DNA of 64,000 nt from CAZVFX01 sp964626565 (lineage in GTDB: Bacteria > Myxococcota_A > UBA9042 > CAIXZC01), in assembly GCA_964626565.1 (NCBI GenBank), contig CAZVFX010000009.1, positions 24,760-88,759 of the forward strand. The letters are read 5' to 3'. Below the pieces are notes generated by a model that had not been told where the DNA came from, ran no database searches, and saw only the letters and a program-made list of their open reading frames with translations. Both the position numbers and the translations under genes were made by a program. Of this stretch, positions 15,464 to 25,169 are shown piece after piece (position 1 is the first letter of the stretch; every line of letters starts with the position of its first letter).

Positions 15464-18400
15464 ATGCGAGGGTTGATAGCCGCATTGAGCGCCGCTTTGC
15501 TGGCGGCAGGGTGTGGCACAGGCGGCACGACACCGGCGGAAAAGCCGGTGGCGGAAACTGTGGGTGACGAACGCTCCGGGGACGCACACGACCTCAGTTT
15601 GCCGCGGACGGACGCTCCGGATTCCGCGGCATTCGACAGCGGAGGAGCCGACATTCAGCAGGTTCCGCCAGACGCCTCCGACGTTGGAACAGAGGTCCTT
15701 GGACCGGCCGACATGACCGACGGCGGACCGGACCTCGACGGCGGGCTGGCCCCGGATTTCAGTCCTCCGGAGATAATGAGTGACTGGGCCAACCCCGATG
15801 CAGCGGATACGACCGACGCATCTGAGGGGCTGGTTTTGCCCGATGCGGGGGAAGAGGTAGAGACTGGTCTGTGCGTCCTGGAAACCTGCGGGATAGCATG
15901 CTTCGACGCAGAGGTGTGCGGCCTTTGCGGCAACCTTGAGTGCGACCCTGAAGAGAGCGCAGAGAGTTGCGGGGTGGACTGCTGTGAGGCGGACCTTTGT
16001 GACCCTTCAGCGGGACCGCCCTACCCCGCCGGGGAAGATTCATGCAGCGGCGCTCCGGACGGGACAGTCTGCACGGACGGGGACGATTCCAACGGTTTGG
16101 AAACGTGTCGCTCCGGTCAATGCTTGTACGAGCATCCTCACTGTCGTTGCCCGCCTCCGGATGGGGGTTTCCCGCACCCCGACCCGCAACCTGCGGATGG
16201 GGAAATCCCGGAGGCTGCGGTGTTGCCGCCGTGGGTGGGAGATGAACCGGCGGATCCCGGATTTGCCGATGCCTGGGGGCTAAAGAGGATAAACCTGTCG
16301 GAGGCGTGGCAGATAACCGACGGCGATGCCGGGACCGTGGTTGCGGTGCTCGATACCGGGTGCGAATCTGCGAGTGGTGACCTGGCGGGGCAGGTTGTGG
16401 ACGAATGGGATTTTGTCGACGAGGACGACTTAGCTCAGGACGAGGGGGGGCACGGCACCATGATGGCCAGCCTCATCGCGGGATCTGCTGATGAGCTAGG
16501 CAGCGTGGGTGTTGCCCCCGGAGTCAAGTTGATTTGCGGAAGAGTTGCGTCGTCCGCAGGATTGGCGGACTACTCCACTATGGCCGAAGGGGTCGACTGG
16601 GCGGTACAATCAGGGGCGTCGGTAATCTACATTGGATTTGGTGGGTTTGGCCTAGGGGAAGGACTGGCTCAATTAGAGGCGGCAGTGGAAGAGGCGGCAG
16701 CCGCTGATGTGGTTGTCGTTGCTCCCTCCGGCTCCGCGGGCGGAGCAAACCTCGATCTTTTTCCGGCCGCGTTCGCACCGGCTGTCATCTCGGTGGCGGC
16801 CACGGGGGCGGACGACATTCCGTTCAGCGGTACCGACCTGAGTCCGTCGACCTGGTTGGCGGCTCCGGGAACGGGAATCGTCGGCACCGGACCGAGCGGC
16901 GAGTTGGTGGCACACGACGGCTCAAGCGTCGCGGCCGCGCTGGTTGCGGGAGCCGGTGCGCTGGTGAGGAGCGTAGACCCGGATCTGTCCGCGGCGGATG
17001 TCAGGGGCTTGCTGCACGCTACGGCAGCCCCCATCGCCATTGCTGATTTCGACCGGATCTTCGCAGCCCGGGTGGTCGACGCTGGTGCCGCAGTGGTCGC
17101 GGCCGACTCGGCGCAGAGCGATATGGCTCTGACGCGCCTGGAGGTGATCTCCACTCCCCTTCCGGGGCAGGCCCTGAAAGTCAGGCTCGCGGTGGAGAAC
17201 GCGGGGTTGGGCGACCCCGGTCCCGTCTCTCTTGTCGTTGAGGTGTCCCCCGGGGATTCGGCCACTGTTGAAGTTCCTGAGTTGGGGGTGGGAGAGAGGA
17301 CTTTCGTGGAAGTCACTTTGCAGCCCGATTCGGCCGGCGGTGAACTGACGGTCAGCGCTCAGTTGAGTGCCGACGAGGATGGGAACGCAGGGAACGACGA
17401 ATTGTCGACCTCCGTATCTACGGTTGCAACAGTAGTCCACCACTTGCGGGTGCGTACTGCCGAACTGGTGATGCCAACTTCGGGGGACGATAGCCTGTCC
17501 GTTCTGGCGGTTGTTGAGAACATCGGAAACGCACCGGAACCTGCGGGGCTGGTCACCGTGGTCCTGTGGCCGGAGGGATATATCGGAGAAATCGAGACCC
17601 CGCCTCTTGCCGTGGGCGAATTGTCTGAACTGCTCGTTGAGTTGCCTATGGCCGCTGACGCAGAAGTGACCGCTGACGGCCGCCGGCAGGTTGATGTACA
17701 CGTGCGGCCTGCTAACGGGCAGACCGAATTGCTGGACACCATTGCGACGCTGGCTTTGCGGGTGGCGCCGGAAGTGCCATGGGCCCAGCAGGCCTACTGG
17801 CAGTTGCCCGGGGAGAACCTCATCGCGGATGCGCCGTGGCGGACGACGACAGGGAAGATCCCTGTGCTTATCTTCTACGGACGGAGCGGTTGGTTCAAGT
17901 GGTCCACAATGCCCAACGATTGGATCAAACCGGTGGATCATATCTGGATCGGGAAGGTGCTGATTCGGAATCCGGCGGGACCCGCTTCGCTGGTCGGTCC
18001 ACTGATCTACGAGGATCGTTACGATCAGCCTCCCGGCACCATCCCCGCCGGTGCTTACGTCACCGATGAGGATGGCAACTCGGTCGCGTCAGGAGACGTG
18101 GTGTGGACCGCAAAGCCGTTGGACGGGGCGCACAGGTTGCTCTGGCTTCCCGTGGATTCCCTGCCCAACACTTCGTCGGGCAATCTTCCCGACCCACTTG
18201 CCAAGGGTGCATTTCTGGAGGTCGAGTTCCACTACAAGCGGGTTTGGATTCAATTCTGGTACAGCCCATATACGCGCAAAATGATGGGGGTTGAGATCGG
18301 CGCGCCGTTCCCGAAATTTGATCCGGCGGACCAGTACTACGACGCGCATTTCCACAGCATTGCCGAGTGGTACCGAGGATGGTCTCTGCTGGGGCCGGCC

Positions 18401-20734
18401 AAGGCTTATGGCGGACCGCTGCAGATGATGCTGGCAACCTCCGCGTCTTTGGGGTTCATTGATTCACCCACCCAGTTCGACGCTTACGATCGAGTGATTA
18501 CCACGGACCACAATACTTTTTTCGATGATGACGACGCTCCGGAAGCCGGACCAACCAAGAAACCCTGGACGACCCAGGGGATCAGCGGCAGCAAGGAGTT
18601 TGACGTCTATTTGAACTTCTTCGGTGACACTGCGGGGGAAGAAACCACTCTGGCCGGGGACGAGCTTGCCAGCGTGCTGGGGCGCCACGCGCTCACCTAT
18701 ATGGCGAGCCATGTCTCGGGCAAGTGGGGCTGGCTGTACGGCGAACTGTGTACGCCAAGTTACAGCAACTACCTCAAGAGGCTGGCGTGCAACCCGGGAG
18801 AGGTTTCGGAATGCCCCGGGTACGGTGCGTCCAAAAAGTGCATCGGAGGGACTCAGGCCGACGTTATCGGTTTCAGCTATGCTGCCCATCCCTTCAGCAA
18901 CATGTTTCTTTGGAGTCCGATCATGTTGCGGGATTCGCTGTCGTTGAGTCCCTACAACAACAAGACCTTTCTCACCCAAGCGGGTGACTTTGTTTTCCGC
19001 GGTGTACAGTTGTGGAATCAGCGGCCTGCGCAGGTGGTGACCGCAGATCCGCTGGTGTGGGGGCTCAGAAACATCAATCCATACACCGGTGCGACCGGTT
19101 TCAGTTGGAAAACCTGGAAGCCGAATTGCGGCTTCACCCCTTCGGTTCCATCGGGTGCGACGTGGCTCCCTGAGTGCGATTCCCACCTGTCCGCCTGGGT
19201 GCCCCAACCCGCCAATCCGAGCGGCCAGAAGAAGGGCTATCGAAACCAGGTGGCGTGCACCATGTACGCTTTTTTGAACTATGTTCGTGACGGCTTGAGC
19301 TATCGCTTCAAGGACGAGGAATTTCCCAACTTGCGTTTCCACCGAAAGCTGTATTTTGTAGGTGGCAGCGACGCGCACGGCGATTTTGGATATACCTCCG
19401 ACATCACGGCAACCGTAGCCGGGGGCTGGAACAAATTCTGGCTCTCCAAGATCATGGACAGCGCGTATGGGCGGCCGTCTACCTACGTCTTTGGCGGCGG
19501 CATCGACAACATGAAGCACGGTCGTTCAGTTGTCACCGACGGCCCGCTCCTTGATTTCGAAATAGATCCGGAAGGGAGAGGCAGCGCGGACAGTGCCACC
19601 GGCGCGGTTACGTGGCACGACAATCAACCCCTGTTTGAGGATGCCGCCGGACAGATCGGCGGAGCCGGTTTCCGGGACACGGGGCGCACCGCGTTTGTCC
19701 CGCTTATCTATGGATTTAAGGACACCCAGAACATCCGGGTCCGGCTGAAGTGCTCGAACATCTCTGATTTTGGTGGGCAGACTGCGTCCGTCGCGGAGTT
19801 GCTGGTAACCGGCGAGGCCGAAAGTCAGACACCTCCCAAGAGCATCAATCTGTTTGACTACATGGCTGACTTCAAGTGTGACGGGCAGTGGTATGAGGCG
19901 ACCGTGCCCCTGGGGAGGACCGAGAATGACCCAACCTGGATGCTCACCGGGAACGTCGCGGTGGCCGCCCACGTCAGTGTGGGAAGCAGTTGCCCCGGCA
20001 CCTATGACGCATATACCAACCCGATTTGGGTGACGGTTGCCAACTGCATCATGAACGTCGAATTGCAGAAGTCGGGTGATAGCGCGCTGGTGCTCAAGCT
20101 GGAGACGGAGAATCCTCCTGTTCCGTTGGAGTTGAACTTCAGGGTCTCCATGCAACCGGACGAGGTGGAGGCGCACATCAAGCAGGTCGACCCTTCCACG
20201 GGCCAACTGGTGGATCTCACCGGCGGCATCGACGGCCAGGGCGGGCTGATGCCCATTCCCTCGGTGGACAACGGTTGGAACGATTCGCCGCCCAATTTCA
20301 ATCCCGCATTCGTCCTGAAGAACGCGTTGGTGCTGACGATTCCGTCTGACAAGCATATTGTGGCTGTCCCCAAGGCTGCCACCCCCGCTGATGAACGTTT
20401 CGTGCTGGTCGTGAAACGGAAGGTAGGACCCAACGACCAGCCACCGTGCAACGACTTGCGCCTATGCGATGGAGTCGGCAACCCGCTGACCCTGGCCACC
20501 ATCAAGTTCAAGCCTACCAAAGTCACCGCGTGCACGCCGAAATCGTGCTCGGAGGATCTGGTGTGGTGCGAGTCGAAGTGTCAGTGTGTGCTGGGGTATG
20601 AGTGCCCCGCCGGGGCAATGAATTTCGGTGGGTGCGATTGTTGCGTGGAACAGGAGTGCTTTCCCCTGCCGTGTTACTGCTCCTACTGCGTTCCTAAGGA
20701 GCCCATCTCCTGGTTGACCTGTCCCGGCGGCTAG
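15464..20734 (+). CDS. Lipoprotein fusing an S8 subtilase, CARDB domains and a CehA/McbA-type PHP metallohydrolase
   Basis: Start set at ATG 15464 because GGAGG at 15451-15455 serves it; an ATG at 15449 overlaps that site. This gives 1756 residues. The signal peptide ends in the lipobox LLAAGC and an acidic linker follows. The subtilase domain has Asp near residue 297 (AVLDTGC), His near 330 (GHGTMMASL) and Ser near 488 (DGSSVAAALVAGAGAL). Two CARDB-like Ig domains (LVVEVSPGD and VTVVLWPEG regions) come next. A large region then carries the three PHP metal motifs AHFHS, TDHNTF and GGSDAHGDFG, typical of CehA/McbA-family metallohydrolases. The C-terminus has about 20 cysteines. It is probably outer-membrane or surface anchored. 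I know of PHP and S8 domains in secreted proteins separately; the fusion looks unusual. Its start faces the pseudophosphatase gene divergently. Confidence 0.85.
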   Translation: MRGLIAALSAALLAAGCGTGGTTPAEKPVAETVGDERSGDAHDLSLPRTDAPDSAAFDSGGADIQQVPPDASDVGTEVLGPADMTDGGPDLDGGLAPDFSPPEIMSDWANPDAADTTDASEGLVLPDAGEEVETGLCVLETCGIACFDAEVCGLCGNLECDPEESAESCGVDCCEADLCDPSAGPPYPAGEDSCSGAPDGTVCTDGDDSNGLETCRSGQCLYEHPHCRCPPPDGGFPHPDPQPADGEIPEAAVLPPWVGDEPADPGFADAWGLKRINLSEAWQITDGDAGTVVAVLDTGCESASGDLAGQVVDEWDFVDEDDLAQDEGGHGTMMASLIAGSADELGSVGVAPGVKLICGRVASSAGLADYSTMAEGVDWAVQSGASVIYIGFGGFGLGEGLAQLEAAVEEAAAADVVVVAPSGSAGGANLDLFPAAFAPAVISVAATGADDIPFSGTDLSPSTWLAAPGTGIVGTGPSGELVAHDGSSVAAALVAGAGALVRSVDPDLSAADVRGLLHATAAPIAIADFDRIFAARVVDAGAAVVAADSAQSDMALTRLEVISTPLPGQALKVRLAVENAGLGDPGPVSLVVEVSPGDSATVEVPELGVGERTFVEVTLQPDSAGGELTVSAQLSADEDGNAGNDELSTSVSTVATVVHHLRVRTAELVMPTSGDDSLSVLAVVENIGNAPEPAGLVTVVLWPEGYIGEIETPPLAVGELSELLVELPMAADAEVTADGRRQVDVHVRPANGQTELLDTIATLALRVAPEVPWAQQAYWQLPGENLIADAPWRTTTGKIPVLIFYGRSGWFKWSTMPNDWIKPVDHIWIGKVLIRNPAGPASLVGPLIYEDRYDQPPGTIPAGAYVTDEDGNSVASGDVVWTAKPLDGAHRLLWLPVDSLPNTSSGNLPDPLAKGAFLEVEFHYKRVWIQFWYSPYTRKMMGVEIGAPFPKFDPADQYYDAHFHSIAEWYRGWSLLGPAKAYGGPLQMMLATSASLGFIDSPTQFDAYDRVITTDHNTFFDDDDAPEAGPTKKPWTTQGISGSKEFDVYLNFFGDTAGEETTLAGDELASVLGRHALTYMASHVSGKWGWLYGELCTPSYSNYLKRLACNPGEVSECPGYGASKKCIGGTQADVIGFSYAAHPFSNMFLWSPIMLRDSLSLSPYNNKTFLTQAGDFVFRGVQLWNQRPAQVVTADPLVWGLRNINPYTGATGFSWKTWKPNCGFTPSVPSGATWLPECDSHLSAWVPQPANPSGQKKGYRNQVACTMYAFLNYVRDGLSYRFKDEEFPNLRFHRKLYFVGGSDAHGDFGYTSDITATVAGGWNKFWLSKIMDSAYGRPSTYVFGGGIDNMKHGRSVVTDGPLLDFEIDPEGRGSADSATGAVTWHDNQPLFEDAAGQIGGAGFRDTGRTAFVPLIYGFKDTQNIRVRLKCSNISDFGGQTASVAELLVTGEAESQTPPKSINLFDYMADFKCDGQWYEATVPLGRTENDPTWMLTGNVAVAAHVSVGSSCPGTYDAYTNPIWVTVANCIMNVELQKSGDSALVLKLETENPPVPLELNFRVSMQPDEVEAHIKQVDPSTGQLVDLTGGIDGQGGLMPIPSVDNGWNDSPPNFNPAFVLKNALVLTIPSDKHIVAVPKAATPADERFVLVVKRKVGPNDQPPCNDLRLCDGVGNPLTLATIKFKPTKVTACTPKSCSEDLVWCESKCQCVLGYECPAGAMNFGGCDCCVEQECFPLPCYCSYCVPKEPISWLTCPGG

Positions 20735-21420
20735 CGTCCGGGCCGCTGGAAGAGGTAGCGGTGGTAGTCGCTGCGCGCCTGGGTGAGCAGGGTCTCGAAA
20801 CGCCCGGGGTCGGTGATGCGGTAGTGGGTTGCGCCGGTGCGCCTGTAGTCCGGGTCATTGAACCCGTCCAGCATGCGCGGAATGTCGCTCAGGCCGTTGG
20901 ACAGGTGCAACGAGAAGGTGACACCGGGGATTTTCAGGTTGGGCAATAGCTGCTGCAGCGACGCCTCGATTTCCAACAGCGCTTCGTCCGAAGTCGCATA
21001 GATTACCAGTACTCTGCCCTTCTCGGGGCGTTCGAAGAAGCCGCCCATTTTGCCGTAGAAGCCGTGGTGTGGGTACTTCCTCTTCTCGTCGAACGTTTTG
21101 GCGTAGTTCTGCAACAGACTGCCGAGCCCGAAAAGCTGTCGGGAGGGATTGGGGTCAGCGGACAAAGCAGAAAGTACGATCTTGTTGTGTTGACCGATCA
21201 CTTCGGCGGGCAGGTAGAAGCCGCTGGACCGAGCCAACTCTTCCAGCTTATCGATGTCGAACAGCACCGAACGATGGGGAGTACCGGGCGTAAAGAAAGT
21301 CACATAGCTCCAGCCTCGGCCCGTGTCCCCAGTGGTTGCGGGGTCATGTTCCTTCGCTTCCAACGCATCCCGCACGGCGAGATGTTCTTCATGCCAATTG
21401 ACCAGTAAGCCTCTTCTCAT
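20731..21420 (-). CDS. Conserved-looking protein of unknown function
   Basis: A 229-residue protein beginning MRRGLLVNWHEEHLAVRDAL. ATG 21420 was chosen because GGAAGGACGGAG lies directly upstream; the frame is open 83 codons further but that stretch is low quality and overlaps the promoter. There is no signal peptide, transmembrane segment or recognised motif. It has balanced alpha/beta composition with a Lys/Arg/His-rich middle (EKRKYPHHGFYGKMGG) and is probably cytoplasmic. It overlaps the end of the convergent subtilase gene by 4 bp and is divergent from the GNDxY lipoprotein. Confidence 0.7.
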   Translation of the reverse strand: MRRGLLVNWHEEHLAVRDALEAKEHDPATTGDTGRGWSYVTFFTPGTPHRSVLFDIDKLEELARSSGFYLPAEVIGQHNKIVLSALSADPNPSRQLFGLGSLLQNYAKTFDEKRKYPHHGFYGKMGGFFERPEKGRVLVIYATSDEALLEIEASLQQLLPNLKIPGVTFSLHLSNGLSDIPRMLDGFNDPDYRRTGATHYRITDPGRFETLLTQARSDYHRYLFQRPGR

Positions 21421-21471
21421 TCTCCGTCCTTCCCGGCTACAGTGTACTAGAACGACCCAATCGAGCGCAAA

Positions 21472-21500
21472 TGTATACAGCCAATTTTGACCGTCGTCAA
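21472..21500 (-). promoter_or_regulatory. Candidate promoter for the 20731-21420 gene
   Basis: On the minus strand TTGACG (21500-21495) and TATACA (21477-21472) are separated by 17 bp, giving a leader of about 45 nt before ATG 21420. Confidence 0.42.
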
Positions 21501-21578
21501 CTACCAGTTTTAAAGAACCGGGCCGAGTCAGGCGGGTGTGTGGTACTATTGATAGCGAATCGGATGTGCGGAGAGGGC

Positions 21579-23801
21579 ATGAGAGGAACTGGAATGTTGT
21601 TTTGTTTGTTGCTGGCCGCGGGCTGCTCCGCAGATGGTGGGCCCCACGGGTCTGAGGTCGACGTTGCACCCGATGTCGCCGGGGTCGACGTTGCAGCCGA
21701 CGCGGCAGTACGTGCGGACTTGTCAGCCGATGCGAAAGGACCGCTCGAAGATGCCCCGGATTCGGTCGATGTGGAAACGACCGTCGAACCTCCTCCCTGT
21801 CCCGACCCGGACCCCATGGGGTGTCTGCCCTTGGAGTACGAGGGGCTCACCGTGGATCCGACAGAGTATCCGGCGCCCTCTGAATTTCACGGCCTGCTGG
21901 ACGAGGTGCTGGCAGGGGCAGCCACGGACAATCCGCTCTTCTCCCTGACCCGGGAGGAGGTCCCTTTTTATGATTTTCAGCCGGAGGACAGCCCGTTCGG
22001 CCGTCTCGAATGGGAGTATGCGGTCCGTCACGGCTATTTCGAGATCCCGAGCTACCTGGAAGTCTTTCGCAGCGAACTGGAGCAGCGCCAGGACTCGGTC
22101 CCGGCGCTGCTTTCTTTCTTATCAGATAAGACCGATTCTTATCTGGAACACGGCTCGGTGCAGATCTTCCTCGAGCGCGCCGATGAATTGGCCTCCAAAC
22201 CCGGGGCTCTTGAGGCTTCCCTCAAAGCCCTGTGGGAGTACGGCGGAGAGGAGCTGAATCCTGGTCCCTATTTTCTCAATGACATTCCGGGAGCCGCGCA
22301 CGAAGATCTGGCGCGCCTGTTTTTCTCTCTCTACGCCGGCTTGCTGCTGCAGCGGGCTGCCTTCGAGGCCGCGGTAGCAGAGATCCCCTTGTCCCCCGAG
22401 CTTTACGAACAGGCTGCGTTCTCCCGGACGTTTGATGACCTCGCCGCGGCTGACGGGTTGGACGCATTCGGGGCCAAGGTTGATTTCAGGCAACTTTACC
22501 GCGGCGCAGAGGTTGTGCATCGGGCGTTGTCCCGATTCGAAGAATCCCCGCCCTCCTGGGATCTTGAAGGGAAGGTGAAATTCCTCACTCCTCTGGGGTT
22601 TGTGGCGCTGGGGGGAACGGGGCCGGAGACATTTCAGGCCACCTCACCGGGGCACTTGCTGGTGCTCGACCTGGGCGGCAATGACAAATACATGGGCGTG
22701 CTCGGGGCGACCCGGTTTGGTGTGCCCCTTTCGGTTATTCTGGATCTGGGCGGGGACGACGTCTACGAAAACGACGACGAACCGCTGCCTTCCTTTGCTG
22801 CGGGGCACCTGGGCTATGCCGTAATGGTCGACGTTGAAGGTGACGACACCTATCTCTCCAACTATAACAGCCTGGCCAGCGCGTGTCTCGGGGTCGCCAT
22901 CCTGGACGACCGGGCGGGAAACGACAGTTACAGCTCGGTTAATTTCTCCCAGGCCGCGGCCATGTTGGGCGTCGCACTACTCCGGGACGGGGCAGGTGAA
23001 GACAAGTACTACTCATTCCGGGCCAGCCAGTCCTACGCTTCGTACCGTGGCGCTTCCCTGTTGCTGGATGTCGATGGCAACGATTCGTACGTCGCTGAGG
23101 CGGAGATCAATATCTACCCTTCGGCGCAGAACTCGAAGTACAACGCGAACATGTCCCAGGGGGCGGGCCAGGGGTATCGCAACGACGCGGCTGGTTTGCC
23201 CAACAGCTACTCGGGAGGCGTCGCACTGTTGGCCGACCTTCAGGGAGACGACATTTACTCCGCAGGGCTGTTCGCTCAGGGGGTTGGCTACTGGTTCGGT
23301 GTCGGATTCCACCTGGACGTTGCGGGCAACGATGAGTACGACGGGATCTGGTACAATTTTGGCGCTTCGGCCCACTTCGCGGGCGGGGTGCACGGGGATT
23401 GGGAAGGTGACGACACCTACTTCTGCCTCCAGGATCAGTGTCTCGGCGAGGGTCGGGACTACTCCATCGGTTTTATGCTCAACGGCAGCGGGAAGGACAG
23501 CTACTGGGGCAAGGCCGATCGGAACATCGGCGCAGGCGACCTGTACGGCACCGGGATCTTCTGGGACCAGGAAGGGGAAGACAGTTACCGGACCGACGGC
23601 AAGACCGGCGTCGGCCAGGCATACTGCGACACTGAAAACGAGAATTCCATCACCGTGGGCATCTTCCTGGATTCCGGAGGGACACAGGACGAGTACCTGA
23701 ACGAACTTGGCGACTCGGCCGACTCTTCTCTTTGGACCCAGGTAGGCAATTGGAACGACGGCCAATGGCTCAACGTAATGGCCGTCGGCTCAGACAACTG
23801 A
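21579..23801 (+). CDS. Lipoprotein with about eleven GNDxY-type acidic repeats
   Basis: Start at ATG 21579 (GGAG five bases upstream); upstream codons in the frame are unlikely. 740 residues. The lipobox is LLAAGC, followed by an Asp/Ala-rich linker and an alpha-helical region of about 300 residues (for example LSPELYEQAAF). From about residue 360 to the end, a repeat of roughly 25-35 residues recurs: LDLGGNDKY, LDLGGDDVY, VDVEGDDTY, DDRAGNDSY, RDGAGEDKY, LDVDGNDSY, ADLQGDDIY, LDVAGNDEY, GDWEGDDTY, LNGSGKDSY, WDQEGEDSY. The spacing and Asp/Gly content suggest a calcium-binding beta-roll or beta-solenoid, but the motif is not the RTX nonapeptide. Function unknown; surface exposed by inference. 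The glycosyltransferase gene starts 42 bp after it. Confidence 0.82.
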   Translation: MRGTGMLFCLLLAAGCSADGGPHGSEVDVAPDVAGVDVAADAAVRADLSADAKGPLEDAPDSVDVETTVEPPPCPDPDPMGCLPLEYEGLTVDPTEYPAPSEFHGLLDEVLAGAATDNPLFSLTREEVPFYDFQPEDSPFGRLEWEYAVRHGYFEIPSYLEVFRSELEQRQDSVPALLSFLSDKTDSYLEHGSVQIFLERADELASKPGALEASLKALWEYGGEELNPGPYFLNDIPGAAHEDLARLFFSLYAGLLLQRAAFEAAVAEIPLSPELYEQAAFSRTFDDLAAADGLDAFGAKVDFRQLYRGAEVVHRALSRFEESPPSWDLEGKVKFLTPLGFVALGGTGPETFQATSPGHLLVLDLGGNDKYMGVLGATRFGVPLSVILDLGGDDVYENDDEPLPSFAAGHLGYAVMVDVEGDDTYLSNYNSLASACLGVAILDDRAGNDSYSSVNFSQAAAMLGVALLRDGAGEDKYYSFRASQSYASYRGASLLLDVDGNDSYVAEAEINIYPSAQNSKYNANMSQGAGQGYRNDAAGLPNSYSGGVALLADLQGDDIYSAGLFAQGVGYWFGVGFHLDVAGNDEYDGIWYNFGASAHFAGGVHGDWEGDDTYFCLQDQCLGEGRDYSIGFMLNGSGKDSYWGKADRNIGAGDLYGTGIFWDQEGEDSYRTDGKTGVGQAYCDTENENSITVGIFLDSGGTQDEYLNELGDSADSSLWTQVGNWNDGQWLNVMAVGSDN

Positions 23802-23836
23802 CAATTGATAATTGAAAATTGGTAATTGAAAATTGG
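23802..23836. repeat. Short AT-rich tandem repeat between two genes
   Basis: The 14-bp unit TAATTGAAAATTGG occurs twice exactly (23809-23822 and 23823-23836), preceded by the partial copy CAATTGA. It is strikingly AT-rich against GC-rich surroundings and starts one base after the stop codon at 23801. Such AATTGA-type iterations are scattered in intergenic DNA of several bacterial groups. Confidence 0.75.
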
Positions 23837-23843
23837 TGAGTTA

Positions 23844-25115
23844 ATGAGAATTGGTTTCATCATCGGCAGAATCGGAGGTGTGGACGGGGTCGCGCTGGAG
23901 ACCGAAAAGTGGGCGCTGGTCCTTCGACGCATGGGCCACGAGGTCTATACCCTTGCGGGAGCGTACGAGGGTGCTCCCATGGACGCCGGCCATGAGGACT
24001 TGCTGCCTGCCCTTGCATTTTCTTCCGATTACTGCCTTCGGGAACAAGAGGTAGCTTACTTCGGAGGTGACGGAGGAGAGGACGAATTGCTGGCGTCTAT
24101 TCACGCCCGGGGCGGGAGCATCGGCGAGGGCGTTCTGGAATGGATTGCGGCGCGGCGGCTGGACGTAATCATTCCTGAGAATGCGTGCGCCCTACCCTGC
24201 CACATTGCCATGGGTCTGGGCATAAAGCTGGCTGCGGAAAGGTCGGGGGTCAGAACCATCACTCACGACCACGACTTCGCGTGGGAGCGGGGCGACAGAT
24301 ACGTTTCCAGGTTCGAGCGGGTGAACTGCCTCGTCGCTGAGCTTTTCCCCCTTCGTCTGCCCAACTCGACCCACGCGGTTATCAACAGTGCGGCTGCGGA
24401 GACCTTGGCGACACGGTTTTCCAGAGTTTCCGTGGTGGTTCCCAACGTCATGGATTTTGACCTCCCCTACGGGCTGCCTTCCGCGTTTAACGGCAGCTTG
24501 CGGCGGGACCTGGGGATGGGCGATGAAGATCTGCTCTTGTTCCAGGTGACCAGGATAGTACGGCGGAAAGGTATCGAGGTGGCTATCGACCTGGTGGACC
24601 GTCTGGATGACCCCCGAGTGAAGCTGGTGATTGCCGGCAGTCACGAGGACGATACGGGCGGCGGGTATTTCGAGGAGCTCAACGAACAGGTTCTACGGCT
24701 CAAACTGGAAGGGCGGGTGGTTTTTGCCGAGCGCTTCATCGGCAACGATTCCCGAACTCGGCCCGATGGGGTGAAAACCTACTCCCTGTCGGACGCCTAC
24801 GCCCACGCCCGGGCGTGTACCTATTTTTCAACCTACGAGGGGTTCGGCAATGCGTTTGTGGAGTGCGTGCTCTCGAGGACCCCGATCTTCGTGAACAACT
24901 ACGAACCGGTGTACTGGCCGGATATCGGGAGCCTGGGGTTTCGAACCGTCATGCTGCAGGGTAATGTATTGACCGACGAAGCGTTGGCCCAGGTCTCAAG
25001 CATTATCCACAATGACGCGCTGACTCGGGAGATCGCGGAGCACAATTTCCAATTGGGCAAGGCGCATTTTTCCTACGACGTCTTGGAAGATAGGTTGTCT
25101 GAGTTGTTGCAGTAG
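23844..25115 (+). CDS. GT4-family glycosyltransferase
   Basis: A 423-residue protein. ATG 23844 (GGTGAG three bases upstream) was preferred to TTG 23826, which lies inside the AT-rich repeat. The N-terminal Rossmann-like half starts MRIGFIIGRIGGVDGVALE, the Gly-rich loop of GT-B acceptor domains. The C-terminal half has FQVTRIVRRKGIEVAIDL, VKLVIAGSHED, a nucleotide-sugar site around YFSTYEGFGNAFVECVLSRT (the ExxxxxxxE motif) and PIFVNNYEPVYWPDIG. It is a retaining GT-B enzyme, probably acting on cytoplasmic sugar-nucleotide for surface glycan or lipid glycosylation. The specific donor is not deducible. It converges on the MopE/TSP3 lipoprotein 55 bp away. Confidence 0.85.
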   Translation: MRIGFIIGRIGGVDGVALETEKWALVLRRMGHEVYTLAGAYEGAPMDAGHEDLLPALAFSSDYCLREQEVAYFGGDGGEDELLASIHARGGSIGEGVLEWIAARRLDVIIPENACALPCHIAMGLGIKLAAERSGVRTITHDHDFAWERGDRYVSRFERVNCLVAELFPLRLPNSTHAVINSAAAETLATRFSRVSVVVPNVMDFDLPYGLPSAFNGSLRRDLGMGDEDLLLFQVTRIVRRKGIEVAIDLVDRLDDPRVKLVIAGSHEDDTGGGYFEELNEQVLRLKLEGRVVFAERFIGNDSRTRPDGVKTYSLSDAYAHARACTYFSTYEGFGNAFVECVLSRTPIFVNNYEPVYWPDIGSLGFRTVMLQGNVLTDEALAQVSSIIHNDALTREIAEHNFQLGKAHFSYDVLEDRLSELLQ

Positions 25116-25169
25116 AGCTTTCGAGGCTCCTGCCGTTCCTACCGCCTACCGCCTCTACTTTGCTCCCGC

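Noticed and set aside
18464..19519. A 351-codon minus-strand frame under the subtilase/PHP gene
   Set aside because: The opposite strand carries the conserved PHP motifs; this frame is a shadow.
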